This document shows positions 1 through 8,541 of a DNA stretch of 64,000 bases, piece by piece. The DNA is taken from positions 3,048 to 67,047 of the forward strand of contig JBPOHS010000032.1 of assembly GCA_052035295.1 (NCBI GenBank). The letters are read 5' to 3'. Below the pieces are notes generated by a model. The model had not been told where the DNA came from, did not search any database, and saw only the letters and a program-made list of their open reading frames with translations. The stretch comes from HdN1 sp052035295 (GTDB lineage: Bacteria; Pseudomonadota; Gammaproteobacteria; Pseudomonadales; Ketobacteraceae). The translations under genes were made by a program, and so were the position numbers. Within the stretch, counting starts at the first letter, position 1. The number at the start of each line of letters is the position of its first letter.

Positions 1-27
1 CCCAACTGAATTGCTGGCGACCTCTCC

Positions 28-963
28 ATGAAGCTCCTTAATGTGAAACAAGCGCTGTCCCTGCGCAGTGTGCTTGAACGCTTGATTCTTCCCGTGTTGA
101 GCGTTCTGGCGGGCGTGTTTGCTTGCGTGCCTGCGTACGCGCAGCTATCCGTGCTCGTTTCCACGAACCCGCTGGCTCGGTTGGTGACAAATGTCAGCAA
201 TACCGGCCAGGTCGAGGTCATTACCCTGCTCGACAGGGGAGTAACGCCACACGATGCCGTGTTGAGGCCGCGTCAACTACAGCAGTTGGTGCAGGCCGAT
301 CTGGTGGTCTGGATGGGGCCGGACATCGAACCCTACCTCGCTATCTGGATGAAAAAACGCACTGGCCCCACCCTGGATATCAGTGCGCTCGATGGCATCA
401 AGCGTTTGCCCATGCGCGAGCAGGCCGCGCACTCCGCTCACGAACATGGCCACACGCATCATTCACGTTTTGACATCCATTTGTGGTGGTCCCGGCATAA
501 CCTGACGCTCTCGGGTAACGCGGTGGCTGATCGACTGGTGGCGATGCAACCTGATCTGCATACGACGATCGAACAGGCCCGTCATTCCTTCGTGCAAGAC
601 ATGGCACAGCTGGACAAGACGTACGCACCCGGGAGCGCCGACTTTCCAGCCTTCGCTGTCTTTCATGATGGATGGCAATATCTTGAGCATGATCTTGGCC
701 AGACCGCCTCGGCCGGCTTCGTGCTCGACGGTGAGCTTTCCATGGGGGTCAAGCACCTGGCTGAGCTGCAGGCTCGCTTCAAAACGCACCCCGTACAATG
801 TGTATTGCTGGAGCCCGGCATGAACACGTCGCTGGTGAACAAGATTCTGCCTGGAACACCGACGATCACACTCGACCCCCTGGGCTGGGATGCGCCCGGG
901 CAGAGTGTTGCTGACCTGCTGCGTCACGCTTATGAGCAACTGCTGCACTGTGCGAAAAACTAG
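28..963 (+). CDS. znuA: Zinc ABC transporter periplasmic binding protein (ZnuA-like)
   Basis: Periplasmic metal-binding lipocalin-unrelated ZnuA/TroA-family protein of 311 residues that would deliver zinc to a ZnuBC importer. A long N-terminal signal peptide ends near residue 38 (AYAQ). The family's metal ligands are recognisable: the His of TPHDAVLRP, the His of FDIHLWWS after a His-rich acidic loop (HEHGHTHH), and the His of VFHDGWQYLEHDLG. The His-rich loop is typical of ZnuA rather than manganese-binding relatives. The zur/znuCB genes are not in the window; they may lie just upstream, but only 27 bases are visible there, so no Zur site can be assessed. Confidence 0.9.
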   Translation: MKLLNVKQALSLRSVLERLILPVLSVLAGVFACVPAYAQLSVLVSTNPLARLVTNVSNTGQVEVITLLDRGVTPHDAVLRPRQLQQLVQADLVVWMGPDIEPYLAIWMKKRTGPTLDISALDGIKRLPMREQAAHSAHEHGHTHHSRFDIHLWWSRHNLTLSGNAVADRLVAMQPDLHTTIEQARHSFVQDMAQLDKTYAPGSADFPAFAVFHDGWQYLEHDLGQTASAGFVLDGELSMGVKHLAELQARFKTHPVQCVLLEPGMNTSLVNKILPGTPTITLDPLGWDAPGQSVADLLRHAYEQLLHCAKN

Positions 964-1132
964 CGATTCTCTGACCCTGCCTGGCCGGCTCGCAGCAAAT
1001 TGAGGTCATGGTCTTGCATTATTGGTAGGCTATCCTTCTAATGTGCCCCCCGCACCATTGCTCAAAGACCCTTGTGGGAATGAGGGATTTGGCTGTTGGC
1101 TGCCTGCAACACACTGAGGATGCTGAAAAATC

Positions 1133-1792
1133 ATGGACGCGCCCGCTAACGCAATGCACATTCTGGTGATTGATGACCACCCGGTTTATTCCGATGGCAT
1201 TGCCTACATGCTACAGGTCATCTTTCCCGAGGCCACCATTCTACAGGCGCACACCGGGCAGCAAGCCCTGACACAGGTGTCGGACCGGATCGATATTGAC
1301 TGGATTTTCATGGATTTCCAGCTTCCCGACATGAATGGACACGAATTGCTCACCCGTTTCAATGAGTTGATGATCGCCGCGCCGATCATTCTCATGTCAG
1401 GCAACGACGATGTCGCATTGGTGGCGGAAGGCCTGGAACGCGGTGCCAGCGGTTTCATTCCGAAGGCGCACGGCAAGGCGACTTTCCAGGCCTGTCTTGA
1501 TGTGGTTCAGGCGGGGCAGGTGTATTTGCCGCCGGATCTCAAAGGGCGGGTGGATCACTACCGGCGTACGGTGCTTGATTCCCGCAACATGATAACGTCG
1601 CAATTGAGTGGGCGTCGGCAGGAAGTGCTCGTGCTGATGTCCGAAGGGTATACCAATGCTGAAATGGCTTCCACGCTTGGCATTGCCGAGGCCACGGTGA
1701 AAACGCACGTATCCGCGTTGCTCAGCATTTTTGATGTCGACAATCGCTCCCACTGCATTGCCGAAGCGCGAAAGCTGGGTATTTTGAAGTAG
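1133..1792 (+). CDS. LuxR/NarL-family response regulator
   Basis: Two-domain response regulator of 219 residues. The receiver domain (about residues 8-125) has the acidic pair in VIDDHP, the phosphoacceptor Asp61 in FMDFQLPD and a Lys in FIPKAHG. The LuxR-type helix-turn-helix occupies about 155-215 (LVLMSEGYTNAEMASTLGIA, then VKTHV). It converges on the hybrid histidine kinase at 1815-3539 with only 22 bases between stop codons, so the two probably form a signalling pair. Met8 (position 1154) is an alternative start. The 170 bases upstream of it show no clear terminator for znuA or strong promoter. Confidence 0.88.
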   Translation: MDAPANAMHILVIDDHPVYSDGIAYMLQVIFPEATILQAHTGQQALTQVSDRIDIDWIFMDFQLPDMNGHELLTRFNELMIAAPIILMSGNDDVALVAEGLERGASGFIPKAHGKATFQACLDVVQAGQVYLPPDLKGRVDHYRRTVLDSRNMITSQLSGRRQEVLVLMSEGYTNAEMASTLGIAEATVKTHVSALLSIFDVDNRSHCIAEARKLGILK

Positions 1793-1814
1793 GGCTTTAT
1801 TCCTTCATGCTGGT

Positions 1815-3539
1815 TCAATAGGTCAGCCCCAGCAGATTCCGCATGGTCTTGCGAAGGTGGGTCGGCTTCACCGGTTTATGTATTAAATAATAATGTTGTT
1901 CGCGAATCCGCTTTACTAACGCCGGATCTGTGTCGCCGCTCATCAATGCTGCCGGAATTTCCTTGCCGCAGTGTGCGCGGATGGCCTTGATCACATCGAT
2001 ACCGGTCACGCCCCCACCCAAACGGTAATCCGACAAAATCAAATCCGGTTCGACGCCCGTTGCTTGCAATTGTTGCAGTGCTGCATCCAGCGAGTCGGCA
2101 ATCAGGCTGTCACAGTTCCAGTCGGACATGATGCCCGCCACCGCGTTCAATAATGCCTTGTCGTCATCGATGATGATGACGCGATAACCTGTCAGGTCAG
2201 AGGGCGCCGATTCCTTGCTGGTAACGGCGCTAATGAGTTGCCCGGCTGGCAGCTTCAGGGTAAATGTGCTGCCTTGTCCCTCGATGGAATACAGTCTGAT
2301 CGGTATTTTCAGCAACTGGCACATTTTCTTCACGACAGAGAGGCCAAGCCCGATGCCTTCTTCGCGATTGCGTGCTTCGTTGGAGACTTGATGATACTCG
2401 TCAAATACCCGGTCGAGTTCCGAAGCTGGAATTCCGATGCCAGTGTCGCTGACATGCAAGACAATTTCGTCCTCTTCAAGGCCCCAGTGAACGCTGACAC
2501 GGCCTACCGCTGTGAATTTGATCGCGTTGCTGATCAAGTTACGCAAGACTCGCCCAAATAGCACGGGATCGGTATCGACGATAAAGTCATCGCCACTGCT
2601 CGACAAATGCAGCCCTTTTTGTTGGGCCGAGGGTTGAAATTCAGCAACGATGCTGCCCGCCAGATCGCGAATCGGCAGTGACATGCGGTGAATTTCCAGC
2701 TGATGCGATTCCAGTCGCGACAGTTCCAGTAATGCGTTGAGCAGGGCGCTCAAGGCATCGTGTGATTCGATGCACTGTCTTACCAGCGGAGCGACGGTGG
2801 CGTCTTTCCCGTCAACGCGCAGTCGAATGCTCTCGAGAATCAGGCCCAGTGCCTGCAGCGGTTGGCGCAAGTCATGGCTGGCGGCTGCAAGAAAGCGCGA
2901 TTTCGCCTGGTTGGCTTGTTCGGCTTTTTCTTTGGCTTCGGTGACTTCCTGCAGTAACGCCTGGTTTTTGAAATCAATCGTGATGGAATGGGTGATGATC
3001 TGGTTGATGATGTAGCTGATGCCGGCCATGGCGCCCAAAAATGCCAGGGTCAAAAAGGCGGCTGCATGCATGTCGAGCATGTAGTAACGACTGGCCAGAG
3101 ATGCAAATATGGGCAGTACGAACGCCAGGTAGGCAGGCAGATAAGCCGCCAGCGCCGGCAGCGTGGCGCTAATCATGCCGGCAATGGTGATCGACACGAA
3201 AACGAAGGTTTCCGAGTGCGGGTCTTGCATGAAAAACGTCGGAATCGCTGCCCACAGGCATCCGGTAGACAGCATGCCCAGCGCCAGCAGCACGCGCACG
3301 TGAAAGTAGTCGCGCCCGGCGGCCTTGTAACGGGCCCAGAAAGGGTCCAGCACCTTGACCCGCATGAAGTGACTGGATTGCAAAACCACGAACCACAACC
3401 ACACCCAGGCATCATGCTGATACTGCCAGATCGCATAGGTGGTCAGCGTGACGACCGCAGCATGAGGCCACCCGGTGACCTTCAGCTGCTTGAAAACGTA
3501 GTCGATCTGTTCGTTGATGACGGATGGCGCTTGATTCAT
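1815..3539 (-). CDS. Hybrid sensor histidine kinase with multi-pass membrane sensor
   Basis: Membrane histidine kinase with a C-terminal receiver, 574 residues. Residues 25-200 hold about six hydrophobic segments without a recognisable periplasmic domain, so the signal may be sensed within the membrane. A short coiled coil (EVTEAKEKAEQANQAKS) leads into HisKA with the phospho-His near residue 221 in SHDLRQP. The ATPase domain has N (NLISNAIKF), G1 (DTGIGIP) and G2 (GIGLGLSVV) boxes. The receiver Asp lies near 503 (LSDYRLGG). It starts 34 bases after the fatty acid desaturase gene on the same strand and probably shares its transcript, suggesting a link to membrane lipid state (inference). Confidence 0.88.
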   Translation of the reverse strand: MNQAPSVINEQIDYVFKQLKVTGWPHAAVVTLTTYAIWQYQHDAWVWLWFVVLQSSHFMRVKVLDPFWARYKAAGRDYFHVRVLLALGMLSTGCLWAAIPTFFMQDPHSETFVFVSITIAGMISATLPALAAYLPAYLAFVLPIFASLASRYYMLDMHAAAFLTLAFLGAMAGISYIINQIITHSITIDFKNQALLQEVTEAKEKAEQANQAKSRFLAAASHDLRQPLQALGLILESIRLRVDGKDATVAPLVRQCIESHDALSALLNALLELSRLESHQLEIHRMSLPIRDLAGSIVAEFQPSAQQKGLHLSSSGDDFIVDTDPVLFGRVLRNLISNAIKFTAVGRVSVHWGLEEDEIVLHVSDTGIGIPASELDRVFDEYHQVSNEARNREEGIGLGLSVVKKMCQLLKIPIRLYSIEGQGSTFTLKLPAGQLISAVTSKESAPSDLTGYRVIIIDDDKALLNAVAGIMSDWNCDSLIADSLDAALQQLQATGVEPDLILSDYRLGGGVTGIDVIKAIRAHCGKEIPAALMSGDTDPALVKRIREQHYYLIHKPVKPTHLRKTMRNLLGLTY

Positions 3540-3573
3540 GTCGTTGCTCGTTATGCCTTTTATTCCCGCAGGC

Positions 3574-4464
3574 CTATTCCCAAAGCCGTGGCCCTTCTGC
3601 GAACCAGCGCTTGCTGAAGCGGGAGAAGCTTAGCACACGCCCCGGTTGAATCACGTCCAGTTCCTGCAAGCGGGCCTGCGCTTCGAACCAGCGGGTGCGG
3701 GGCCATACGTGATGCACGCGATGCATGTTGCGATTCAGCATCAGGTGTGACAGCCAGCGAGGCGCAGTGACGTCATACGATACTGAAGCAACATTGCAGC
3801 TTTGTTCGGTGTCTCGCACGGCGGCACCGTAATGTTCCGCCTGTGAGAACATGAAATCAAACCAGGCAAACAGGCACAGGGGCAGTATGTACGCTTGCAG
3901 GAAAAATACCGGATTCCACAGACACACAAGCGCAAGGCCAAGCATTACCGCAGCCATCACCCACCGCGCGCGTTGCCATTCCTTGCGCTTGTGGGCAGGC
4001 ACATAAAGGCTTGCCAGGCGATTGATGCCGGTGGCGACATATAAATGTGCAATCGGAGCAGCAAGAAAAAACCAGCGGGTGCTTGGGCTGTCAGCATACA
4101 AATGGCCCTCGGGATCTTCCCGGTCGCAGGTATGACGATGATGATGCAAATGAAAGAACCGATAAGTCACCATATTGATGCCTATCAGCGAGGCCGCAAT
4201 CATTCCGACAAGCTCGTTGCTGCGACGTGAGCTGGCAATGAACGCGTGGTGAACGCACTGGTGCGTCATTTCCAGCAAGCCGACAAAGAAAAAACCCTGC
4301 AAAATGATGCAAATAGCCGTGAGCAACGGCCACGGATTCAGAAAGATCACGGCTGTGTTCAGTGCCAATAATCCAAGATAAACAAGGCTGGGTGCATCAG
4401 ACGCAGAAGGAGTAGGGATATGGGCGGGACGTTGTAATTCCATAAAAGCATTCGACATGGGCAT
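3574..4464 (-). CDS. Fatty acid desaturase family protein
   Basis: Integral-membrane di-iron desaturase/hydroxylase of about 296 residues. Three histidine clusters are visible: HQCVHH near residues 68-73, HLHHHRH near 105-111, and HRVHH near 263-268, with hydrophobic helices between them. The family uses such His boxes to bind two irons that activate oxygen for acyl or carotenoid-type C-H oxidation; the substrate cannot be told from sequence. Met3 (position 4458) has better spacing to an AGGA than the first Met, so the start may be there. It is the first gene of a two-gene unit with the kinase at 1815-3539 and is divergent from the cluster gene at 4700. Confidence 0.82.
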   Translation of the reverse strand: MPMSNAFMELQRPAHIPTPSASDAPSLVYLGLLALNTAVIFLNPWPLLTAICIILQGFFFVGLLEMTHQCVHHAFIASSRRSNELVGMIAASLIGINMVTYRFFHLHHHRHTCDREDPEGHLYADSPSTRWFFLAAPIAHLYVATGINRLASLYVPAHKRKEWQRARWVMAAVMLGLALVCLWNPVFFLQAYILPLCLFAWFDFMFSQAEHYGAAVRDTEQSCNVASVSYDVTAPRWLSHLMLNRNMHRVHHVWPRTRWFEAQARLQELDVIQPGRVLSFSRFSKRWFAEGPRLWE

Positions 4465-4579
4465 TCAATCCTGAACAATGCAAAAGAGCAGAAGGCGTTG
4501 CTGCCGCGCAGTCTATCAATGTGTGCGGAACATGCGGCCATACTTTGGGTGCATTGACACTGGGCTGAAGCGCGTGATA

Positions 4580-4594
4580 GCGCACTGTGTGCGC
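4580..4594. promoter_or_regulatory. Dyad in divergent control region, candidate operator
   Basis: A perfect inverted repeat GCGCAC-TGT-GTGCGC lies in the 235-base region between the divergent desaturase (4464) and GNAT (4700) genes. It is the clearest symmetric element there and could be a binding site for a regulator of the cluster. No well-formed sigma-70 promoter was found, so this is only a candidate. Confidence 0.3.
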
Positions 4595-4699
4595 ATAACA
4601 CTTCATTCTGATCGAGTCAATGAGCCTAAAGTATTCCCAAGGATTGCGCTGACGCTCTTACACTTCCGGTCATTCGATGGTTGACTGGAATTTTGCCTC

Positions 4700-5383
4700 G
4701 TGAGCGACAGTATTCTTCTTTTACATACGCCTGGCCAATTGGCTGTTCGACTGGGCAGTTCTTTGGCGCAAGCGTTCAGTGATGCGCCTGACTACTCGTT
4801 CATTTTATCAGGGCACCCCGACAAGCAGCGTGCCCTGGCCTGGTTTTTTGGCCGCTTCGCGGCCCGGCTTTCACTGCGGCACGGTTCTATCCATGTCACG
4901 GAAGATGGCTCGGCAGGCATCCTCACCATGGCGCCCGGAAAGTCACCCTCACTCATGACGTTACTGCAGGCCGGCGTGTTGGCGTTTCCTCGCCATTTCG
5001 GCTGGTTGGGTACCTGGCGCGCATTTTCGCTGGGTATCTACATGGAGCGTCGCCGTCTGGAACTGGCGCCCATGCCGCACTGGTATGTGCTGGCGGTGGG
5101 CGTTGCTCCTGAAAGTCAGGGGCAGGGGCTGGGCTATGATCTCGTAACGCGAACCATCAGACGCGCTGAGGCAGAAGACGTACCTTGTTATCTCGAAGCC
5201 TTTGAGGAAAAACTCGTCGAGCATTATGAGCGACGTGGTTTTCGCGTGCTCGCCAAGGATCAGCTGCCCACCGGCCTGACGCTCTGGTGCATGTTGCGCG
5301 AGCCCAGCACCGTTATTCCAGCATGTAAAACTGTTCCCTCAGGTAAAGCTGTTCCCGCAAGCAAAACACTGTTTCCACATTGA
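4700..5383 (+). CDS. GNAT-family N-acetyltransferase
   Basis: GNAT-fold acyltransferase of 227 residues starting at GTG. The acetyl-CoA pyrophosphate loop is visible as VAPESQGQGLGYDLV (about residues 134-148), followed by YLEAFEEKLVEHYERRGFRV, the standard C-terminal half of a GNAT domain. The last 25 residues are a low-complexity tail with short T/V-P-x-x-K-like repeats. It lies 48 bases before the FAAL fusion on the same strand and is probably the first gene of the cluster. Its acceptor is unknown; acylation of a pathway amine or self-protection are both possible. Confidence 0.75.
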   Translation: MSDSILLLHTPGQLAVRLGSSLAQAFSDAPDYSFILSGHPDKQRALAWFFGRFAARLSLRHGSIHVTEDGSAGILTMAPGKSPSLMTLLQAGVLAFPRHFGWLGTWRAFSLGIYMERRRLELAPMPHWYVLAVGVAPESQGQGLGYDLVTRTIRRAEAEDVPCYLEAFEEKLVEHYERRGFRVLAKDQLPTGLTLWCMLREPSTVIPACKTVPSGKAVPASKTLFPH

Positions 5384-5431
5384 TGTCATTTTTTTCCGTT
5401 TGGTTTTTCCTCTCTCTCAAGGAAGTCGTAA

Positions 5432-8383
5432 ATGAAGGATTTCAAAAGCGTTTTCTCTGCGCTCGATACACTCGCCCAACAGCAGCCAGATCGTCTGGTG
5501 TATTCCTTTGCCAACGACCAGGGTCAGTTCGAACAGGAACTGACCTGGCGTGATCTGCAAAAGCAAACCGATGCCATCACCGGCTTCTTGCGCAAGCGTC
5601 ATGGTCTGACGCCGGGCACCCGGGTGCTGCTGGTGTATCCGCCGTCGATTGATTTCGTGGTGGCCTTTGTCGGGTGTTTGCGTGCGGGTCTGATTCCGGT
5701 GCCTGTGTATCCGCCCAATCCTGCGCAAGCCGATAACGGCATGGATGCCTTCAACAAGATCGCGGTGAATTGCGATGCGCAACTGGTGTTGACCAATCGC
5801 CAGTATTCCCGTGGACGCAAGCTGGCCTCGCTGCAGGATTTGTTGACCTTCAAGCCTTCCAAGTGGGAAATTTCCTTGCAGTGGGTCACCACGGATGATG
5901 TCAAACCCGGTGATTATGCGCCGGTCTACGGGCCGCAGGTACAACCTGAAGACGTGGCCTTCATCCAGTACACCTCGGGTTCCACGTCGACACCCAAGGG
6001 CGTCGTTATCACCCACGGCAACCTGTCACACCAGCTGGAATATACCCGGATTGCCATGCGCACCAATGCCGACAGCAAGGCTGTATTCTGGGTGCCGCAG
6101 TATCACGATCTGGGGCTTGTGGGTGGAATTCTCAACGCCCTGGGCGGCAACGTTCACTTGGTGTTGTTTTCACCTTTGTCCTTCATCAAACGTCCGGCGT
6201 TGTGGTTTGAGCTGATCCATCGTGAACGCGCTACTCACACGGCGGCGCCGAATTTCGCCTATGAACTGGCGTTGCGCAAGACGACGCCCGAGCAGCGTGC
6301 CCAATGGGACTTGAGCTGCCTGCAAATGGTCATGAGCGCGGCTGAACCGGTGCGAGCCAGCACCATGCAGCGCTTCCTCGAAGGGTTCCGTGTCAGCGGC
6401 CTGAAGCCTGAAGCCTATCTGCCTGCTTATGGATTGGCAGAACATACCGTTGCAGTCACCTTTAATGGTGGCGTTATTACGCATGTCGACAGGGATCAGT
6501 TGGAAATCCAGCGTCGAGTGACAGTGCTCGCCACCCCGACGGAACAATCGCTGTCGCTGGTGAGCTCGGGCGGTTGGGCAGACGATGTTGCGCTGCATAT
6601 CGTGGATCCGGAGACATGCACGCCCTGCGGTGCAAACGAAGTGGGCGAAGTCTGGGTCACCTCCGACAGCAAGGCGGCCGGCTACTGGCAAATGGAAGAG
6701 GCCAACGGTCGCTCCTTTAATGCCGTGATGGTGGGAGACGACGCGAGACGTTATCTGCGGACGGGCGACCTGGGCTTTGTGCTTGACGGTCAGCTGTATA
6801 TTTGTGGGCGTATCAAGGACATGCTCATCCTCGCGGGCAGAAACCTGTACCCGCAGGACATTGAAGACAGCATCCAGCAAGCTGATGGCGCTGTCCGTCC
6901 CGGTGGCATGGCGGCCTTTGCCGTCGATGTCAAAAACGGTGAACTCACCGAAGAGAAGCTGGTGTTGCTGGCTGAAGTGCGCGATGCCAAGCTTTCGAAG
7001 TCTGATTTGCAAGCCCTGGCCCAAACCCTGCAACGCGTCGTACTCGAGCACCACCAGACGCCTTGCCATGCCATTGTGCTTGCCGCGCCAGGGGGTGTAC
7101 TGAAAACCACATCAGGCAAGGTCCGCCGTCAGGCCTGCCGCCAGTTGTGGCTGGATGGCACGCTCCAGAAAAAAGCCTTGTTCATCCAGCAAGCGGGCAG
7201 CATGGCATCCTCCCCGGCATCGCGTGTGGTCGATGCGGCGTTCCCGCGCTCGAAAGTGGCGACTCGCAAGCTTTCAGCACGTGAAGCCCTGATGCAGAAA
7301 ATCGCAGCCGAGATGTTGAATCTGCCGGCTGCCGACGCGGTCGATGTCGATCAACCCCTGACGGAGCAAGGCATGGGCTCGTTGACTGCCGTCGATTTTT
7401 GTCAGGAATACGAGACGCAGTCAGGCGAAGAGCTGTCGATCACGCAGTTTTTCAATTTCCCGGCGATCAGCGTGCTGAGCAAGGCCATGGAAAGCGCCCA
7501 TGCCGGTACCGAGGAAACCCTGGATGCCCTTCACCGCGAAAAACCCTGCAACGTCGTGCGGGAGCTGCATGCCGCTCGCCACTACTTGTTGCACAACCGC
7601 TTCACCAACTCCGGGTTCCGGGTGGGTGAGTGGGGCGTGAGACCCGCCCGCCTGGAAGACGTGGCTGCGATTCATCGCCTGGATCAACAGGAATACGGCT
7701 GGCTGGGCGAAGATGCCACCGATGACGAAGCGTTTATCGAAAATCAGGTGCGGACACTCAACAGCGTTGGTACCCCGTGGGTGTGGCTGCTGGAAAAAAC
7801 CGTCGATGAAAATTCCCGCCAGATGGAGATCGTCGGCTGGTACATCCTGCAACCCACCAGCAAGCGTCCAGAGGAAATCACGTCGTGGGCAGACGCCACC
7901 GACAGTGGTCGTTTGCACGCGACCTTCGATCCGGCAGGCAAGTACCTCTATATTGTTGCGGGAGGCGTGTCGCGCCATTATTCCAAGCAGGCGCATCGAC
8001 TCATGGTGCTGAACGCCGTGTCGTTGATGAAGGCCCACAAAATGAAAGCCGTCTTTGCCTGTCTGGCGATGCCCGGATTTGCAGACGCAAACGCCGCCGT
8101 GGGCATTGCGCCGGAAGACTATGTGCAGTGGGTTCATTCCAATGGCATGCCCAAGGATGCCTTTCTGGCCTTCTTCCGCGAGTTGTGGGCTGGTGTGCAT
8201 CGTCCGCTGCGCTTGTTGGTCAACGGCTACCCGCCAGACCAGCATTCCGGTGGGCACGGCGTCTGCGCATGCGTGGACATCAATGATCATCGCGCTGCGA
8301 TTGAGCAGGTGTTCGACAAGCTCACGCAACAGCGGGAGTCCTTGTTTTCGTCCGTGTCGCAAAATGTTGTCAGTGTCGCCTGA
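5432..8383 (+). CDS. Fatty-acyl-AMP ligase - acyl carrier protein - GNAT fusion
   Basis: Three-domain protein of 983 residues. Residues 1-590 are an adenylate-forming ligase of the FAAL type, with YTSGSTSTPKG at 180-190, a WVPQYHDLGLVGG segment typical of FAALs, YGLAEHTV and C-terminal TTSGKVRR (Lys563). Residues 612-690 are an acyl carrier domain whose attachment Ser is Ser650 in GMGSLTAVDF; the usual Asp before it is Gly. Residues 735-950 resemble a GNAT acyltransferase. The likely role is to activate a fatty acid as acyl-AMP, load it on the fused ACP and hand it to an acceptor through the GNAT domain (inference). A good ribosome site, aaggaag, precedes ATG 5432. No PKS or NRPS module follows it. 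Confidence 0.85.
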   Translation: MKDFKSVFSALDTLAQQQPDRLVYSFANDQGQFEQELTWRDLQKQTDAITGFLRKRHGLTPGTRVLLVYPPSIDFVVAFVGCLRAGLIPVPVYPPNPAQADNGMDAFNKIAVNCDAQLVLTNRQYSRGRKLASLQDLLTFKPSKWEISLQWVTTDDVKPGDYAPVYGPQVQPEDVAFIQYTSGSTSTPKGVVITHGNLSHQLEYTRIAMRTNADSKAVFWVPQYHDLGLVGGILNALGGNVHLVLFSPLSFIKRPALWFELIHRERATHTAAPNFAYELALRKTTPEQRAQWDLSCLQMVMSAAEPVRASTMQRFLEGFRVSGLKPEAYLPAYGLAEHTVAVTFNGGVITHVDRDQLEIQRRVTVLATPTEQSLSLVSSGGWADDVALHIVDPETCTPCGANEVGEVWVTSDSKAAGYWQMEEANGRSFNAVMVGDDARRYLRTGDLGFVLDGQLYICGRIKDMLILAGRNLYPQDIEDSIQQADGAVRPGGMAAFAVDVKNGELTEEKLVLLAEVRDAKLSKSDLQALAQTLQRVVLEHHQTPCHAIVLAAPGGVLKTTSGKVRRQACRQLWLDGTLQKKALFIQQAGSMASSPASRVVDAAFPRSKVATRKLSAREALMQKIAAEMLNLPAADAVDVDQPLTEQGMGSLTAVDFCQEYETQSGEELSITQFFNFPAISVLSKAMESAHAGTEETLDALHREKPCNVVRELHAARHYLLHNRFTNSGFRVGEWGVRPARLEDVAAIHRLDQQEYGWLGEDATDDEAFIENQVRTLNSVGTPWVWLLEKTVDENSRQMEIVGWYILQPTSKRPEEITSWADATDSGRLHATFDPAGKYLYIVAGGVSRHYSKQAHRLMVLNAVSLMKAHKMKAVFACLAMPGFADANAAVGIAPEDYVQWVHSNGMPKDAFLAFFRELWAGVHRPLRLLVNGYPPDQHSGGHGVCACVDINDHRAAIEQVFDKLTQQRESLFSSVSQNVVSVA

Positions 8384-8390
8384 TGTTTGA

Positions 8391-8430
8391 TCGAAACGCA
8401 CCAGTTTCGTCTGGTGCGTTTCGATTGCAT
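8391..8430 (+). terminator. Strong hairpin after the FAAL fusion, terminator-like
   Basis: A perfect 14-bp stem (TCGAAACGCACCAG with CTGGTGCGTTTCGA) with a 6-base loop starts 8 bases after the FAAL stop codon and is followed by TTGCATTTTT. It looks like an intrinsic terminator or attenuator between the FAAL fusion and the CarA-like gene. It argues against the longer reading frame that begins at 8383 and runs through this hairpin. Confidence 0.65.
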
Positions 8431-8452
8431 TTTTGTGACGCACCTGTTTTCG

Positions 8453-8486
8453 TTTTCGAAAAATTACATACCGTAACTCAATGTAA
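8453..8486. promoter_or_regulatory. AT-rich control region before the CarA-like gene
   Basis: Between the hairpin and the CarA-like start the sequence turns AT-rich and contains a 10-bp palindrome TTTTCGAAAA (8453-8462) and an inverted repeat TTACAT/ATGTAA (8464-8469 and 8481-8486). It may hold a separate promoter and operator for the beta-lactam genes. I could not identify convincing -35/-10 boxes. Confidence 0.3.
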
Positions 8487-8541
8487 ACAGCCCCATGTAA
8501 GAACAAAAAGTAATATGGCAGCGTCCGAATCGGGAGATGCC

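Noticed and set aside
8383..8541. N-terminal extension of the CarA-like protein from ATG 8383
   Set aside because: This stretch contains the 14-bp terminator-like hairpin, has unlikely composition and does not fit the family start; ATG 8542 has a good ribosome site.
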